Origin: Roseibium marinum
GTDB lineage: Bacteria; Pseudomonadota; Alphaproteobacteria; Rhizobiales; Stappiaceae
Direction of reading: 5' to 3'
Assembly (NCBI RefSeq): GCF_002906165.1
Contig: NZ_PPCN01000005.1
Coordinates: 248,001 to 312,000 of the forward strand
Length of the DNA: 64,000 nt
In this document: in pieces, positions 62,493 through 64,000 of the stretch
Numbering within the stretch: the stretch's first letter is position 1
Layout of the letters: each line of letters begins with the position of its first letter
The notes under the pieces: generated by a model
What the model was told of the DNA's origin: nothing
Seen by the model: the letters and a program-made list of their open reading frames with translations, nothing else
Database searches by the model: none
Program-made: the position numbers and the translations under genes

Positions 62493-64000
62493 ATGATCCG
62501 CAGCGAACCTGCAAACACGCCTTATTGGCGAACGGCGATGATCGTTCTTGCCGTCACTCTCGTCGCCTTTCACCTCGGGCTGATCTTTTCCGGGCTCGTT
62601 CCCAATCTCGTCAGCCGGCCGCTGCATCTTGCTCTGGCGCTGCCCTGGATTTTCGTTTTCGCGGGCGGCGGAGCCACCCGGCGGGCGAGTGGCGCGGTTT
62701 TCTGCGCCGCGGGAGTTGCCGCCTGCATCTGGGTCGCGGTCAACCAGTCCGCGCTGTCCGACCAGTACGGTTTTCTGGAAGGCACCTTCCAGCGCGTCGT
62801 TGCCGTTGTTTTGCTGGTGACTGTCCTGGAGGGCGCGCGGCGCGCCATCGGCTGGCCGCTGCCGATCGTTGCCGGTCTTGCCCTCGCCTACGGTCTTTTC
62901 GGACAGCATATACCCGGTGAGTTCGGTCATTCGGGAACGCCGGTTGCCAGCTTTCTGGGAACGCTGACAATAGCGGAAGGCGGCATCTGGGGAAGCCTGA
63001 CCGGCGTTTCGGTCAACGTCGTGGCGATCTTCGTGATCTTCGGCGCGGTGCTCAATGCGGGGGAGGCGGGACAGGGCTTCATGAATGTTGCCGCCGCCGC
63101 AGCGGGCCGTCTGAAGGGGGGAGCGGCCAAGGTGTCGGTCCTGTCGTCGGCGCTGTTTGGATCGATCTCCGGGTCAGCTTCCGCGAATGTCGCCTCCACC
63201 GGTGCGATCACCCTGCCGGCCATGACCCGGCTCGGCTATCCCAGGAGACTGGCCGGTGCGGTCGAAGCGGTGGCCTCCTCGGGCGGTCAGATCATGCCGC
63301 CGCTGATGGGCGCCGGGGCCTTCGTCATGGTCGAGTTGACCCGTGTACCCTACACCCAGATCATGGCGGCGGCTCTGCTTCCGGCCGTGCTGTATTTCTT
63401 CGCTGTCTGGGTGGGTATCAATGCCTACGCCCGTCGCTTCGACCTTGCTTCGGTCGCACGGGAAGATCAACCGCACCTGAGGCAGGTTGTCATCACCTCG
63501 GCTTTTTTCCTGGTGCCGTTCCTGGTTCTGCTCCACGGCATGTTCTTGGCGAACTATACGCCGCAATATGCGGCCTGCATCGCCATCCTGGCCGGGTTCG
63601 TGCTGCTCTTCTTCAATGCAAGGGGCAGCTTCGATCCCCGGGAAATCCTTCGAAGGATGGAAGAAGCGTTCCTGAACGCGGCGCGCCAGGTCTCCGTTAT
63701 TGCCGCCATCATTGTCTGTGCGTCTATCATCATCGGCGTTCTCGCGATCACGGGGCTCGGGGTCAAGATCACATCCCTGATCCTGTCCGGCTCGGGCGGG
63801 TATCTGTGGCCGTCGCTGTTCCTGACGGCGCTGGCCTGTCTTGTGCTCGGCATGGAAGTTCCGACAACCGCCGCCTACGTCATATGCGTGTCCGTCGCAG
63901 GTCCCGCGCTGATACAGCAGGGGCTTGAGCCGCTGCAGGCGCATCTGTTCGTATTCTGGTTCGCCCTGCTCTCGACGATCACGCCGCCGGTGTGCGGCGC
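62493..64000 (+). CDS. TRAP transporter fused 4TM/12TM permease, C-terminus cut
   Basis: The frame from ATG 62493 stays open to the window edge (502 codons). The N-terminal part corresponds to the small DctQ-like helices. The rest is the DctM-like domain with VFVIFGAVLNAGEAGQGFMN, FGSISGSASANVASTGAITL and VASSGGQIMPPLMGAGAFVM, the TRAP signature. This fused form pairs with TAXI binding proteins, and the gene follows directly after one. Ligand import is driven by a Na+ gradient. The C-terminus is not visible. Confidence 0.9.
   Translation, partial: MIRSEPANTPYWRTAMIVLAVTLVAFHLGLIFSGLVPNLVSRPLHLALALPWIFVFAGGGATRRASGAVFCAAGVAACIWVAVNQSALSDQYGFLEGTFQRVVAVVLLVTVLEGARRAIGWPLPIVAGLALAYGLFGQHIPGEFGHSGTPVASFLGTLTIAEGGIWGSLTGVSVNVVAIFVIFGAVLNAGEAGQGFMNVAAAAAGRLKGGAAKVSVLSSALFGSISGSASANVASTGAITLPAMTRLGYPRRLAGAVEAVASSGGQIMPPLMGAGAFVMVELTRVPYTQIMAAALLPAVLYFFAVWVGINAYARRFDLASVAREDQPHLRQVVITSAFFLVPFLVLLHGMFLANYTPQYAACIAILAGFVLLFFNARGSFDPREILRRMEEAFLNAARQVSVIAAIIVCASIIIGVLAITGLGVKITSLILSGSGGYLWPSLFLTALACLVLGMEVPTTAAYVICVSVAGPALIQQGLEPLQAHLFVFWFALLSTITPPVCG

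Overview
The window is a chromosomal segment of an alphaproteobacterium, most likely of the order Hyphomicrobiales (Rhizobiales) and probably a marine Stappiaceae-type organism such as Roseibium/Labrenzia; the family-level call is inference. Supporting it are CpdR, RcdA (DUF1465), GapR (DUF2312) and TrcR (DUF1013), all alphaproteobacterial cell-cycle proteins. Further support comes from DUF1036, DUF1244, DUF1192 and DUF882 genes, an aa3 oxidase subunit IV, a GTG-started rpsU, a small heat-shock gene with a ROSE-like leader, and a TAXI-type TRAP transporter. Most of the DNA is GC-rich. The junctions inside the polysaccharide locus are clearly AT-rich.

Layout. 1-34.4 kb is housekeeping sequence: threonine aldolase (cut by the window edge), Hsp20, a lysophospholipase-like hydrolase, hisN, an N-formylglutamate amidohydrolase (FGase), cpdR, tRNA-Val, rpmJ and a TPR protein. 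Next come pyruvate kinase-DUF1036, a second FGase, DUF1244, gapR, a DUF882 peptidase-like protein, an NtrC-type regulator, pepF, DUF3445, an ABC1 kinase, oxidase subunit IV, an RluA-type synthase, rpsU, a MATE exporter, purEK and two divergent YdcH-type genes. Acyl-CoA and propionyl-CoA synthetases, a TauE-like exporter, an SDR, an MsbA-type ABC transporter and rpmE follow. 34.6-57.7 kb is an exopolysaccharide (EPS) locus. 57.8-64 kb returns to conserved genes (rcdA, DUF1192, quinone oxidoreductase, trcR) and ends in a TAXI TRAP transporter cut by the window edge.

The EPS locus looks like a Wzx/Wzy-type system. An ExoY-like transferase loads the first sugar on the lipid carrier. Several glycosyltransferases, one of them a GT4-GT2 fusion, extend it. 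Wzx- and Wzy-like membrane proteins flip and polymerise. An ExoP-like copolymerase with a degenerate kinase domain and an ExoF-like outer-membrane protein export, and a GH16 enzyme with a twin-arginine leader may trim the polymer. A putative Fe(II)/2-oxoglutarate oxygenase, an FkbM and a second methyltransferase, a COG5610-type HAD protein and a flavoprotein are candidate modifiers.

The most interesting non-coding signals are two unannotated small-RNA candidates (3981-4066 on + and 58552-58646 on -). Both have two hairpins, a CUCC-bearing second loop, a CCUCCC linker and a terminator with eight U, as expected of a family of anti-Shine-Dalgarno regulators. Others are a MITE of 266 bp inserted on the stop codon of the oxygenase gene, a ROSE-type RNA thermometer, a probable leaderless TPR gene, and an 18-bp perfect inverted repeat in the prpE leader.
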